Shown here one piece after another: positions 23,050-37,600 of a stretch of DNA of 64,000 bases (position 1 is the stretch's first letter; each line of letters opens with the position of its first letter). This DNA comes from Marsupella aquatica (Eukaryota; Marchantiophyta). The translations under genes were made by a program, and so were the position numbers. A model generated the notes under the pieces. That model had not been told where the DNA came from. It made no database searches and saw only the letters and a list, made by a program, of their open reading frames with translations. The stretch spans positions 17,918,001 to 17,982,000 of the forward strand of contig OZ316894.1 in NCBI GenBank assembly GCA_973895155.1, written 5' to 3'.

Positions 23050-26000
23050 GTGTTCTTATCTCCTGTAATAGAGGTGATCATTCAAGCGAAGCTTTTCTAT
23101 GGTCGACAAAAAATTTTGATCTAGAATGTATGGCGTCGTCATCTGTTGGAGTCTATGTAAAGATATCTTTCTTGCTACCTGTCTGCAATCTGTGCCGGGC
23201 CGTGCCGTGTATCATGGAAATTTGTTTCCGAGTGTTTTCTGGAAGTCTGTGAACAGTGTCCTTGAGATCGTTTCTTGTTCGTAGCAGAAGCTATTGTCAA
23301 ATCTCAAGCTGAAACTGGCGAAATTAATAGAAATTAAGACAGGCCTTGGACTTCAGAGGTAGAGCTCAAGTCGTGTGTATTTCTCTCGAGATTGTGGTGG
23401 ACGTGTCCACGTAGAATGAGAACTGCTTCACTTGAGAGTTGACGATCTAAAAGCATAGCATGTTCCTTAAGAGGCGTCACTAGCTCGGGAATCTAATGTT
23501 TGAGACTTGTGAAGTCGAATGTGTTTCAGATGATCACTGATTTTTGATAGTGGTGACGAGGGATCAGATGCTGGCGCTGGAGTAGTAGGAACAGGGGCCT
23601 GGTCCTTACTGCTGAGGAGATAGGCCACCAATAAAGCTGGAGGATCTTCTCAAAATGGCCGAGATTCATTGCCAAAGAGTTTGGGAGTGAAGAAGTTTGG
23701 GGGTCAGGTAGGTGAAGAAAAGGTTTCTTAATCCAGCTGGCCATTCAGTCTTTGTGAATGGAATTCAAAAAGATCTTTCAAGGCAAAAATTGTGGGATTC
23801 CATAGAGATTTGTGTAATGAAGGGCCTCATGAACAAGTGATGTTTATGATTGCTGCAGAAAGTAATTCCTGGAAATATCGTGGTTTGTCAGCGAGGCACC
23901 AGGTTCCACCCCGGAAACTTCACACATTGTTCGCTCTTGTAGCAGGGCATGTGCGGTTTGAGAAAATCCTCGTACGAAACGAAAGTGGGTTCATGTGCAT
24001 CCAGAAGGCGGCATTCCCGTTCATCCATTCTTTCAAACTTCCAAGCCTGACCCTACTGTGAGTGCTGCAACCACAGAAAATATTGCACTATAGCTGTCTT
24101 GGGCAAATTCCATAAAGATTGTAGGAACTTTATTTGACAGGGAAACCAATTTTGGAAGATTGTGTTCTGCACAGGGCCGAAATAGTTGTCACAACCAAAT
24201 TCCGTGACATTGTGACACGATTTTTAGCAAATTGTCTTCAGCTCTATAGGACCTCAATAGTCGCAGTCACGAAATTCTATCAGGGTTCTAGAGATTTCAG
24301 CTAATGGTGACAGGAGTATAACAGATGGTCTTCACCTTTTAAGGACCTCAATCGCTGCAGCAACCTGGTGATCAGGGTTCTAGACCGTTGAGCTATTTGG
24401 GACACGCTTTGTAGCAGATTCTCTTCGGCTGCATATCATTTCAGGAACTGTCGTAGTGTAATTCTTTAGTGACATTCCGTGGGGCTTTCGAACTTTTGGC
24501 TCTTGCTGAGACCTTAATGAATTGTCTTCAGCTCCATACGACCTGGAATGCCCTTCAGGAGAGTTTTACAAGTTTGAGTCACGTTGTCGTCCTTTTCACG
24601 GCTAGTGGTCGTCACCATCATGAAACTCACTGGCACTTTAATTGTAATGGCTTGATTGGAATCATACACAAAGTTTGATGTCCCCCTCCCGATAAGCGCC
24701 CATCCCAGAAAAAGCAAAAGCAAGTGAAATTTTTTTAGTACATGTCTCACCACACAATACCGACTAAAAAAAGCTCACAGGCTTCTAGTTTTTTGGGGGG
24801 AGTGCTTGTTGAAAGTGGGGACAATACATCCTGCAGCTTGAAAAATATAAATGCAGCAATGGTACCTCTTGTTTTGTGTTGATCATCCTCTTTAGCCATT
24901 GAGGCTGGTTAATAACGACTTGTATAGCTTTCGTCTATTTTGTTCAAGCTTGGGGATAGATGATGCACTCTCGGGACCGTTTAGTGGTGCCCTCTGCAGG
25001 ACTGGTACCGTTGTGTAATTATCTGAAGTTCCTAAATCAGGGACGCTAGCAGCTGGGAAGGAATGACCACAAGTAAGTTCAGACTTATCAGCACAATACG
25101 CTGCTTTCTCCGGCTAGTTCCAATCCTGAATGTGCATTAGATCAGTAGATCATCACTAAAAACATGGAGCACTATGAGCAAGTCATATGGATTTGCCATA
25201 TAGCAGTGTCAAAAAATAGTCATCATACTTTGGAGAGAGAGACTTTATTTTTTTCTTTTTTGTTCTTTCTAGGTTATTGGGTTGACATTTGCCCTCTTTG
25301 AGTTTGTCCCCTGTGATTTGTTTTCTCTCCACTGTACTTGTTTTATTTTTATAGTAAATAAACTAGCCTGACTTATATTCTTTGAACATGAATAGCATTT
25401 CATGAGTCCATTTTTCAAAACTGTCATCCTCAACCTGAGCCTAAACCCAGTTCCCTTTTTAACACACTTTTTTCACCCGGCCCCAAAAGCACCCCAACTA
25501 AAGTGATCCCTCAGAGTTATGGTCTAGAGACTTTGAGTTATGGTCTAGAGAAAAGTAACTTTTCTTCGTGCTTTGTTAGTAAGGTTGGTGGATTTTCTTC
25601 TTCTAATGGAAACGTAAGACAGTGTTGGACTTTTACTAAAGACTTGGTTTCTACTGGTCCCCCATTGGTCCGCCTGAGTCTACCTAAAATAATGCCTGCA
25701 TCACTCTTGACTTTCCTACTAGTGGAAGTTGGAATCCAGTAAGAGTGGAGGTAGGCTAACTAGAATGGAATCAATAAGTCAACAATGCTGAGAGCACTAT
25801 CTTTGTACTCAAACCATGCTGTCAACTTGGTCATGATTTTTCCCTTGTAATTTTCAGGGCATTATTGGAGAACACTACACATTCAAGTAATGGATAAACT
25901 ATTTACCTCATTTGAAAAGGGAACCGACCGTGATTTTGAATATCTCAATCTGCCAAAAAAACAAAAGGTGCCAAATGAGGAGACATGACCCCAAAGGCAA

Positions 26001-26990
26001 ATGACACAATCAAAGGGAGACAACAAAAAAGCCAAAACAATTTTTAACTACATTGTCACTAAAGGTGGTTGAATTTATAATTGTATTTACAAAAATGTCA
26101 CGGTTTTTGTATATATAGTTCCCCTAATTACCTTGGTAAACTTGTTATCTGTATACAAAATAGTGACATTTTTATAAATACAGAAAAAATAGTGGCATTA
26201 TTATGAATTAAAACATCCTTAGTGGCAAAGTAATCAAAAACTGAAATCCAAAAAGGCCAGGGGGACCAAACACAGGCCCGATCCCAAAGGTGACAAAACA
26301 TTATGGAAATTCTCCTCTATTTGTACTAAAGTGAAACAAAATAAGAATATCTCAGGCTTTAATTGTGTTAAGGTCTTGTTCCAAGAACATTATTGTGGCT
26401 GACTCTTCCCTTTCTGTGGAGTTTCACAGATTTCCCCTTAAAATTTATTTAAAAAATAAAATATTATTGGCAATAAGGGCCTCTCAAAAAGTCAATTGAA
26501 GCTCTCCTTTTGCAGGGAATTATAACAAACAATGCATTATAAACTGGAATTTCTATATACAATGAACATTGCTGATATTTAGTGCATAATTTTTGGGGCA
26601 TAGAGAGGTTGTTCAAAATCTCTCAAAGCCATGGGATGTGATTGCATGATCCAGATGAAGTAGTGGAGGTAAGCAGTAGTACTCATTTGATAATTTGTAC
26701 AATGGTGTGAATGAAAGAGAATTTTAGATTATGTACGATCTCATAGGCAATCTCCCAGAATGTAGATCTCACCCTAATTTCCATAAAAATTGAGTTAAAA
26801 AAATCTAATTATAACCATAGATATCTACAGTAGGTCTCCACAAATAAACTGAATCCAAAAATATCTCATATTTTCTTAATAAATCTACGAAAACAAAATC
26901 TTCCCACAGATTCTCAAATTCTCGGGGCTGAATTTCTCAAAAAACTACCTGGGTTCTGAGTAACATTCGGCCTTTATTTAACTCGTGGCC
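23050..26990. other. Long unrecognised stretch
   Basis: Many short frames on both strands, none with a recognisable domain or exon phasing. AT-rich blocks occur near 26040-26230. It may be intron of the candidate exon at 22964 or plain intergenic DNA. Confidence 0.35.
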
Positions 26991-26999
26991 GACAATACA

Positions 27000-27480
27000 G
27001 GCTAATGATATACACTCTTGTATACAACAATACCTGTCAGTCTGTCATCCGTCTGGAGACAGGATCGACGGTAATAACGGAAGGTAGATGGCCCGGTCGA
27101 CCACCATCACCGTCGATGATATTGTCGTTGGTGACGCTTACATTCAAGGATCAACTGTCGTTACTTTGTCATATAGGTTGGACCGCGCGATGCGGCCAAG
27201 AGTGACAGTTGACATGTCATCAGCAGCTCTCAGCGGGGGAGGCGGGAAGATAACAATCGGAAATTCAGAACAGGTCAGGATTGAACCCTGTTCCTCATTG
27301 AAGCTAGGATCAGACTGATCAGTCGTGGCACAGAATTTGTAGACACTCCTGTCATAGAAGTCACGTAGGTGCTGAGAGTATTGAAGGCAAGACTGTCGTC
27401 CGTAGCTCCAATCTATCACGGGTGTGCAAAGGACAAAAACACTTGGATAGGCTTTCGCGCTTGCAAGTTAGTACACCCTT
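27000..27480. repeat. Diverged repeat pair with 29150-29460 (left member)
   Basis: The CGTCCGTAGCTCCAATCTAT and CACGGGTGTG block recurs near 29160-29425 as CGTCCGTAGCTCCATTCGT and GTAGCACGGGTGTGTAACAG. A 76-residue plus-strand frame at 27088-27318 has no recognised domain. The rest of the stretch is unrecognised. Confidence 0.4.
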
Positions 27481-27489
27481 CTTAGTTCC

Positions 27490-29090
27490 TTTTCAATTTG
27501 AAGTAACTTACAGGAGTGTAAAGCATTAGCCTGTATATTCACATTGCTGTAGCCATATTACTCTCTGCACTAGCAGCAAAATTGTAGCCATATCACTCTC
27601 TGCACTACCGTAGCACGCTTTAAAAACTTAATAGCTCTGTGATTCTTCTCTTTGTATTTTTTGATGCATTTTTGTAGGAAAATGCCTTGTCACTATTTGG
27701 ATCACCTCTTTAGTACTAATTTCCTCTACTTTAAAATGAATGATTGAAAATAAACTTCTCTCAGGCCTTTGAGTGCATTAAAGTCTGTAAATGGCAATGA
27801 TGACACTCAAAATTTAAGTTCCAGTTCTTGGTTTTTTTACCTTATTTGATTAATAATTTGCTATGAAAACTCACAGTGTTGGGGTCTACAGTAGGTTTCT
27901 AGAGTGAAGTAGCTAGACAATGACTTTGGAACCCCACCAAAATACATATGGATGCAAAGTTAATATCTAAGTTTCTAGAGAGAAGAATCTAGACAATGAT
28001 TTTAGGACCTACCAAAATGAAGATAATGATTTTTTTCTTCATTTTTATTACTATTCAAAATGAACATTTAGGCAAGTATACATTCACTTTGGAGTTCTTT
28101 CAAGAATTAGGGGCATGGTCCATTTATGGCGCTGACTGTTTTGAAGGCAGGAGTTCCATTCCATTTTGAAGGCAGCACCACCTTGGCATTTACATCAAGC
28201 CAGGATTTGTAATGGAAAATCCACCTATGTGAAGCTCACCAACATATGTCACTGGACTAGGGTACCTGGGCTGGTCCATGGGAGATTCATGAAGACAACT
28301 TCAAGTCCAGCCGGTCCTTGACATCCCCCATGTGTCCCCCTTCAGTCTGCTGGTTTTGGGGCTGCATTGCACGTAGACTTGCATGTAGACTGATAGAGTT
28401 GATCTTTATTGTGAACCCACTGTAGTGCGACCTTGCCGGTGAGCAATGGCAGGTCTTTTAGAGTGTGCTACTTCTTCTCTAGTTTTCTAAACTTCTGGTT
28501 TTGTTTTCAATTTCCTTGTGAGGCTCAGGTCCTTCTCTGGTTCAGGTTTTTCCCATCTGGACCCATTGACCTTTGGTCTTTTGGGTTAGTGTCCCAAATT
28601 TCGGCCCCCCATGTTATATGCTGGCTATCTTAAGGAAATTCATTTGGTTTTTTGAATAGGATAATGTCCTGGTTAGAGGGCATTGTGGGATATAATGCCC
28701 TGAAAAACAAGGGCATTATTTCCATAATGCCCATAACTAGGACATTAATATAAGTAAAAACTTGAGTGACTTTTAGGTAACAGACAAAAAAAAGTGAATC
28801 TCTAAAATAGAAAATTCAGATTAAAAGGTCATCCAAGAAGTGATTACTATGAAATTGGCCAAAAATATACATTCTTGAGTTATATTAGATTCTATTCACA
28901 GATATCATATAAGTTTTGTTTATCATCTTGAGATCTTGACTAAATTTAATTTTTTTTGTGTATGATAAAACTATATTTAATTTTTATTTTTATTATATAT
29001 ATGGTGTTTTGTATAATCCTTTCCTAAAAAAAAAGGGTGTATTATGAAGAATTAATGCATTCAAATATACAAAGAGAAAAGTCATGAAAG
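27490..29090. other. Intergenic sequence
   Basis: No gene recognised. Short repeated words are present, including TAATGCCC near 28680-28735 and AGAGTGAAGTAGCTAGACAA (27901) versus a variant at 27976. Confidence 0.4.
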
Positions 29091-29149
29091 GTTTTACGGA
29101 GGCCCGACAAAAAGAGTTCCATTTTGGAGGGAAAAAAAGAGAGTTCCAT

Positions 29150-29460
29150 TCCGTAGCTCCATTCGTCCGTAGCTCCATTCGTGGCACGGCAGTGGAAACA
29201 CAGCGAAGATTGGCCGATTTGGGGGTTGCCAGTACAGCTCAGTGCATGCCGCGCAAGACATACACAGTCGGGCATATGATTGTACAGAATTCAATCAGTA
29301 GACCAGTAGTAGTAGTGAGTAGTCCTTTCATGGCACTGGGCCACTGGTAGAGTTGCCGCAGCTCGAGTCATGGCACTGGGCCACTGGTAGACTTGTCGCA
29401 GCTCGAATCGTAGCACGGGTGTGTAACAGACACGAATGACCTTGGATTGTCTCACGCGAT
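29150..29460. repeat. Diverged repeat member with an internal 50-bp tandem duplication
   Basis: Within it CATGGCACTGGGCCACTGGT and GCAGCTCGA are duplicated in tandem (about 29329-29410). The ends match 27390-27450. Confidence 0.5.
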
Positions 29461-29469
29461 TGCCTCACG

Positions 29470-31600
29470 CGATTGCCAGTCAGGAACAGCAGAGCATGCC
29501 AAGCAACTAATCAAGAGACAGGCACAGTCGGACCCAGTAGCTTCTGCGAGCTACGGGAGTGCAGGAGCTGCAGAGGCGCTTCCAGGAGTAGCATGGAAGC
29601 AGCAGAGGAAAAAGAGGAACAGCAGAGGAGCAGCAGAGGAGCGACCTGGTGGCTGGTGCCATCCTACGGCAGTCTATTTGGACACTAGTTGGTTTCTATC
29701 TGTGCTCTGTGTGCTTTTCTTCGAGTCGTGTGTTTAGTTGTTAAATGCCCGCCGCAGATGCTGCTGCCTCTGCTGCAGTCTCTGGTGTATGCCTGCAGGG
29801 CACCGTACATTTTACTACTTCCAGCTCGTCGTTTTCTTCGCGTTCCGCAATGGCTCTCTGTTCGAATGGTTCAGTGGAACGCAATACGGGCAATTGTCCT
29901 CGCTTAATTTGAATATCGTGCGAAGCACTGCATAACCGTGATGGAACGACGCGGCTTCGGAATTATTTTAGGTTGTCTGCTTCTGGCACAAGCGTCAGGA
30001 GGAGGTTTGTTCTGGGAACGCGGGATGATTTCGCCAGGTTTTCTTGCTGTCAGTCCAGGGGCAAGGAATTTTGAGGACGAGGATACGACGGGGGAGCTTT
30101 CAATGAAGAGATGTTGTGCATATTTTGGAACTCTTCTATCGTTCGCCGGAGCAGGCCAACAGGTTTGGTGACTCGTCCTAGCCGGGAATTTTCATCGTTC
30201 TATTTCCCTTGCCCGGATAGTGTAGAGAACGAATAATGGTGATAGTTTACAGTGATTGGTGATAGTTTACAGTGATTGGATGGGCCTTGAATTCTTGGCC
30301 ATGCTGTTTGGTTCTGGACCTGCGTACACAGCTTGTCGGTGACCCCCCGGGAATCAATGCATCTATCTGGACGATGCCCCGTCGGAGTCGCTGTTCCATC
30401 GAGCATTGTTGTGTCTCAAATGTCTCTGGTAGGAAAAGAGGAATTTCTGCAAATACCCGGGGAGGCATTCGAGTTTCTTCGACTCAAAGCTAGTTCACTG
30501 ATCTTTTTCATTTCCGGGTGAACGCCAACGTAGTTTACAGGGATCATCTAACTCACTCGGATGTTACGAGCATCAGCTGTTTAGTTTTCAAATTAATGAC
30601 CCTAGAATCGGAGTTACTCTGCTGGACCTATATATTTCAATTGTGGAGAAGAGAACACACTGAAGATTGGTCGGCGCTATATGTACGCCAGTTGTCGGAG
30701 TTACTTTGAAAGTATGGGTGGTGTTGATTTATGGACGTCCTCAGTTTGGACGATCAGGCGACTCGGATCTTTGATCGCGAAGTCTGGAATGTGAATATCA
30801 TGTCACATGTTTGTCTTGAATTTTAAACAATGCTCGCGTCCCTTATGACAAAAATGATACCATTCGAATATCATGTCACGAAGATTGGTAGTCATACAGC
30901 GATTGAGACTAGCAAAATTTATGAATTAGACCCCACTCTGCATCCCCAGGTGATGATACAAGACGCAGAGAAGAGGCTTGGATACATGAGCACAGGGTTG
31001 GTTGTGAGCACATGTGAAAAATCTTCGGAGTTGTAACGAATGACCTACGGGTGAGTAAGAAAATGATGTGGATACCTTCCACCATGGACAGGAAGGGTAG
31101 GAATTGGCACCAGCTGGAAGAGGCCACGAGGTTTCACTGAGGTTTGACGATATGATAAGCAGAGGAGGGACGTTTTCTACATTTTCGCGTCTGGCATTGC
31201 GACCCTTGCCAGCAATCATAGGTTTGGTTTGTTGCGACTCAAAGATCCAGAAGACGCTCCTCTGGCTTCTGTATGTTGAAGGGTCCAGATTAGATGTACA
31301 TATTGTTATTAAAGAAGTTTGCGAATACAAAACTCGTCCATAAAATGCCCACCAATTGGCAGATTAGAGCGCATTCTATTGTCAATCTCAAATCTCCATC
31401 ACTGCCCTCTCTAAATTATCTTCTCCACTCACAGGCCTTCTCAGTATTGTCGTCCAGAGGTGGCGCACGACTCCGGTTACTCCGGTTTTCCTCTCTCCCT
31501 TTCTCCTCATAGGAGGCAATTAACAGCCGTTACGATTTTCTTGAGAAAAATTTGTTTCCGCAATCTACTTTTCTCCGGCAGGCCTTCGGAACAATGCAAT
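29470..31600. other. Upstream region of the glycosyltransferase gene
   Basis: Several overlapping frames of 60-135 codons occur on both strands, but none shows a recognised domain or clear splicing. Direct repetition of GTGATAGTTTACAGTGATTG is seen at 30239-30278. The 3' part probably includes the promoter and 5' UTR of the next gene. Confidence 0.35.
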
Positions 31601-31611
31601 AGGAAGACGCA

Positions 31612-34600
31612 ATGCGGGAGTTGGATTTGGGAAACGGACTTGGAGTTTCGACTCTAACAAACATGTCGACGCCCACCAGGGCAGCAGGCATTCCATTGAA
31701 GCGAGCGACCTCGGCTGATCGCGGAGCTGCAGGGAAAGGGAAGCAAAACCTTAATTCTACAGGAAAAGGGAATGGCAAGTACAACCGTGAATCGTTCATG
31801 CAGCACGCAACACGCGAACCGCTCCCGTTCAATTACAGAAGCAGAAGCGCTCTGTTCAGGACGTTGAAAGGAGGAGCAATGGATGGTGGATTGTTCAAAA
31901 GCGCTCATGGACTTTACAAGATAGCGATCTTTATCATCGCACTCTGCTTCTTGACAATCACCGTGATGCAAGGCTCGGTCATGTTCATTGTGAAGTATAC
32001 AGATTTCCTGACAATTCCGAAAGATGAAGCCTCCAGAACTTCCGACACCTACTGGTTGCCAGGGCCGCAGGGTATATCCGACTGCGAAACAGCGCTGAGG
32101 AGTGCAGTGGAGAACTTCGCGGAACATCTTTCGCTGAAGGCTACAGTTCCAGAGTTGTCGAAATTGGAGCGTGGTGCGCGCCGCCCTCCGCGACTCGCGT
32201 TGGTACAATAATCTGCCTAAGGCTGTGTTTGTTGTTCGTTCTTATGATCGCGTTTGGAAGGCAAGGCTGAACTGGAGATTGCCCGAAAGCAGCATCACTG
32301 GATCTTATCTTTCCATTCCGTCAGTAATGCCTGTTTGATCGCGGATAATTGTCATACTAGTTTGATGAAAATGAATCATACAGCGACATGATCCAGAGGA
32401 TACCTTGGAACATTAGTATTATGATACAGAGCATTACATACAGAGCTCAAAATGTAGAGGATACTGATGATGTCCTACTGAGTGTAAAATGTGAGAACTG
32501 TTCGAGCGGAAAAGAATGCTACACGTTGGTTGAAGCTGTTTTTTTGAAATCTGCTGAGTAGTTTTATTGGTTCACAAGCCGACAAATAGTGGCATTTTGG
32601 TATGTCAGTTTTGTGTTACACGGTGTTCTGGAAAGACTAGAACATTCAAACGTGGTTTAGATACTCACCGAGATCTAATACAAGTCTATATGTTGAGTGT
32701 ATTTCCATAGGCTGCAAAATATCCCCCGACGCGCAGACTGACAGAATATTTTCTGATTACGACGAAGTGGTGCTGACAGTTTTTGCGGTGCTGTGATCAG
32801 ATCTGTCCCAATCTAGAGGACTTTGTCGAATCGGTGCACTTGAGCACTATCGCAAGAGGACTACAATGGCTTGGGTATGGCCTGGAGGTATTCACCGTTT
32901 CTTTATCGTATTGATTTCAACGGACGATCTGTCTTCAAGTGACAAGTTTCTTTCTGGCAGCTCAGCAAGACAAGGCTGCAACATGAGGAACGTATATTAT
33001 CTAGAATTTGCCCTATCTTGGTCAATTTGGCTTCCCTTAACCTGTTTATCTTATAATTCCCTAAACACATTTTCCGACGATCAGGCGCGGGAACGCGTCT
33101 ATGATGCCCAGATCATGTTGACATATACCTTAAAAAAAAGTAGATTGCAACAGTACAATGCGTCCTCGGTGCGTCAAGTACGTCCTGAATTTTATCATAG
33201 GCATATTGGATTTGATATACTGTCTTTTAGCGTGTCAAGTTGTGTTGGACTTAATTGTGGCCGCGCAGTTGTATGGGCGGCAGGATGGGCCCTTGCGCCT
33301 TGCGTGGGAGGAAACCGGTGTTTCGGTTCACATTGTGCAAGACGATTGGCAAAATATCACTGTCGACTGGTCAATGTAAGCCCCTTATGGAAATTTTTGT
33401 CTGCGTTCAACATCAGCTGAGCAACATTTTCTTCGAATTTTGAATAGCCAAATTTCATCCGGTTCTATATTTTCCGTGTTAACCCCTGCTTTAACGCTTC
33501 CCATGCAGTTTCGAAGGTATTCTAGCTGTCTCTCTGGATGCCAAGAAAATCATCGAGAGGTGAGTTAGGCTTTCGAAAGCTTGTTCCAGGTTTGTTCATA
33601 TCAAGTACACAATGTCGAATATCGCCATGGAAATTTTCACAGTTGTGCGCATCCCAAACACCATGGACAAATTAACTGAGACAGTCATTTTGCGTGCTTC
33701 TCAGCCTCGCACAGGAGCCGTTCACAGACATACCTGTCCTCTGGATGATTGACGAGAACATAGTAATAGACAAAGATATTGGCTGGAATGCCTCTGCTGA
33801 GCTTCAGGCGGTTCATACAAGTTGGTTGGAGGCTTTTAATCGGAGTACTGTCGTCGTATTCCCTAACTATTTCCTTCCGGTAATTATTGTTTTAGTGGCG
33901 TTATGCTTGTCTTGGACTCGGTTTTGAATGTTGTTGTCTTGCTCTTTCACCTGTTTGTTGGTTAGAGTCGTAGGAGTCTTTAACTATTTTTGAGACCTAT
34001 AGACGTGGTTCAGTTGAACTTAGGTGCATTTCCTGTCCGTTAGTTAGATTACTAGCCGGCTCCACCTGTTCAGGAGCAATGAATGTACAGTAGTTCAATC
34101 TACATGAGGTACGTTTTGCATCAAATCTCGGAATATCATGAATGTAATGCTCACGTTGACATAATTGTAGATGGTGTACCACGACTTCTACGTTGGAAAG
34201 TTTTTTGTGATCCCCGGATCTCCGAGGGAGGTTTGGGAGGCAGAACAGTACATGCTCACGCACACGAGAGAAGATGTCCGTGCGAAGGCTGGCTTGAGTT
34301 TGGATGATTATGTTATTGTCGTGGTCGGAAGCCCGTGCAAGACTAAACAACTCTGGAGAGAGCATGCCATCATCATGAAAGCCGTAGCCAATCTCATCTC
34401 ATCCTCCTCCAGGAAACAAGGTGCTGCCACATTGGGGCGCTTTAGGTTGCTTTTCTATGGTCATGGGAATTCTTCTAGTAGTTACGAACTTACTCTACAG
34501 GCAAGCAACTTTTGAATATTTCTTTCCTTCTTTTGAGTCTGTCTTGTATTGTTTCTTCATTTTCTATCGGTTTAGAAATGAATCCCAGAGTCTGATTCGG

Positions 34601-37600
34601 TCTCCGTCGGCTTTGAATTGAACTGATTGCGTTTGTTTGACTGATTGATTGGTTGATTGAGTGCAATCATCTTTACTTTTGCTATGACAAACGAAGGTTG
34701 TCTCGATTATGAGAACAGGATAGGGGAGCATCTGGAGAGGATATCATAGCAACTTACAGCAAGTATTTGATACGTTGCACATTTACTCAACAATCCACTC
34801 ACTTCTCTCCGCAATTAGCTCACCAGGACATTACATATTAGTAAATGGGGTCGGGGGCTTGGTGCTGCAGGTGATGGCGCAGCAATTGGGGCTGAGTGTT
34901 GGGGCCGTGAAGCATGTGGGAGTTGATCGTGATTATCACGATGTGCTCTGGCTGGCCGATGTAGTTGTTTATGGATCGTTATGGGAAGAACTATCTTTTC
35001 CTCCAATTTTAATCCGGGCCATGACGTTGAAGCGTCCTCTTGTCGTTCCGAACCTCGATGTCATAAGCCAACAGGTAAAGTTGTTACTCGATGGCCGTCA
35101 AATGCATTTAACATTTGAAATGAAGAAATTAGAATTGATCGGTGCCCTGGACCTCGGTTATATCTAAAAGGTGAAAAGCCTTGCCAGCTAGGTGACACAA
35201 AATGGTAAATTGAGTGATATCTTGGAGCGCAGCTGAAAAACTTCTTAGGGCCCTCAACAGGTTGTAGATGGGAAGTCCGGCTTTATGTTTCCGGCTGGAG
35301 ATGATCAAGCGCTGGGGCGAGTGCTCTTGATGGTCAAATCAAATCTGGTCCTGGCGCGGAATGTTGCCTTCCAAGGTGCATCTCTTGCTCGCATCATGCT
35401 TGCTAGAGATGCAGTGGTCGACTACAGCTACCTATTGGAAAGAGTTTTAGAATTTCCTGGGGAAGCACAACTACCACGATCTACGGTTGAGATGCAGGAA
35501 GTTGTAGAGGAAGCGATACCAGAAGGTTGGCGATGGGATTTTTGGGGAGAGATTGAGACTGTCACAGCGACTGTGAAAGATCTGCTCTACCTGACGTCAG
35601 CTACTGATCTCAGATTTGTAGGCAACTCCTCGGTTATTGACTCGGGCAGGGAAGATCTGGAGTCCTCCGGGGACGACTTCGAGTTGCTGAACGAGAAAGA
35701 CCTGTTTCAGGAGAAACAAGGAGAAGGGATCGTGACGTTAGAACTAGTGGAAAATGAAATGGTATCTGACTGAACTTGGTTACTGATTTTTATCTCCGGT
35801 TCCATATCTTACGATGACCTAAATGTTGCGCACCTTTCAATCCCAGGAATGATTTTCACTTCTATTTTGCAAAGGTCCGCTCCGTTGGCAAAGAATGGTC
35901 ATTATCTCCCCTTGGTTTGACAGATTAGGGACAGACTCGAGAGGGTGGATACATCATTTGAGGAAGTCAACAAGATGGTCAAGAAGACGGAAACCCGAGT
36001 TGCTCAGGAAAAGCACCTAGAAATAGATAATTTGGAAGTTGAACGGGTTGCCCAACCTCTCTGTATATATGAACCGTACCACGGGTCGGGTGCCTGGTCC
36101 TTCTTGCATAGGGATCACCTACTCTATAGAGGTCTTAGCTTGGTACGTACTCTGGTGCCCCCCTCTATGTTCTTACTATCATTCAAGGCTATCTGTTATA
36201 AATTGGGTCACATATTTAGACGAGGTGCTTTGTTGACGCAACAGTATTTATTTGCTTTCGCTTTTAGGAATTACGATCGAGATCAAACATAGTTTGTCTG
36301 GACATCGACCATTCTTCGTTCAAGCCGTAAAGGACATTTCTTCTGGACGTACTTGCTGGCAGGGCGATGCTAAGGATTCATTATTGTAAACTTGTATCAA
36401 AAGGGTAAAAAGGAACGGAAAAAGGATTCATCATTGTGTGCTTTGGCCGACGTTTCAGTCACCTTACGGGCGGAGACCATTACTTGATGATGTGGATGGA
36501 GGAAGTCGTCTTCGCCTCTTGAACGATTCTTACTACCGGGAAGTTCTTTGTGATGTTGCGGGGTTTTTCGCGATCGCGAAGCTCATCGATCGTGTGCACA
36601 GAAACCCGTGGATCGGATTTCAGCCTTGGCGTGCTGTAAGCAAAAAGGTTTGTTTGTTACCAATCTAAGGTTGCAAATCCATATTGCTGTTTAATTTATA
36701 GAGGCTGGATCTAGGACGTTAGAGCATGACTACTATCTCAGTAAAACTGTCTGGGACGTCCGCGACAACACCCGTCTGGAGTGGGAACATTGAGTCAAGG
36801 CAGCACGCAAAAAGGTTTGTTTGTTACCAATCTAAGGTTGCAAATCCATATTGCTGTTTAATTTATAGAGGCTGGATCTAGGACGTTAGAGCATGACTAC
36901 TATCTCAGTAAAACTGTCTGGGACGTCCGCGACAACACCCGTCTGGAGTGGGAACATTGAGTCAAGGCCATGCTTACGCGAGCCTTGTCCAACTGTGCTA
37001 CTTTTGACCCCAAACTCTCGTCTCAATGCAGTTGGCCCTAACAATGCCCGCAGAAGCAGCGTTATTGGCGGCTGTCGCGACAGAGCAGCACGGCGACGCT
37101 CTCTATTTCTGGGCACAACTGGAATCAAAGGACTCTCGGCCTGCTGATGACTTCTGGAATGCATGCGATGTAGTCAATGCAGGAAACTGTAGGCATGTGG
37201 TCCAGTCATCCCTACGACCATTTTGCCAATGTTTTGCCATAAAATGACAGACGTGATTAGTAGTCTAGCAGGCCATTATCTGTAGCTCTATCAGGTCATA
37301 CGCAACTTAGTCTGTCATTACTTTGCAAATTAATACTGAATTCGTAAACTAATATATCGATTGAACCGTGAGCTAATGTTGGTTTATTGTTGATGTTAAG
37401 CTGCAGGGGTGTTTTTTATGATACTTTCAAACAAATGTACGGCTTGCCATCAAATTGGACGCATCTTCCGCCTATGCCAATAGATGGGGGTACATGGGCT
37501 GCAATGCATTGCTGGGCGATGCCTACCACGTCGTATTTGGAGTTTGTCATGTTTGCCAGGTATCTGCATTTATCACTCTATTTCCTCGCAAATGTCCGGT

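Noticed and set aside
27088-27318. 76-residue plus-strand frame starting MARSTTITVDDIVVGDAYIQ
   Set aside because: No recognised domain, no splice support, overlapping frames on the other strand, and it lies in a sequence partly repeated at 29150-29460.
31654-32208. 184-residue minus-strand frame opposite the glycosyltransferase start
   Set aside because: It is antisense to exon 1, which has a membrane span and joins downstream conserved exons. The antisense frame shows no domain.
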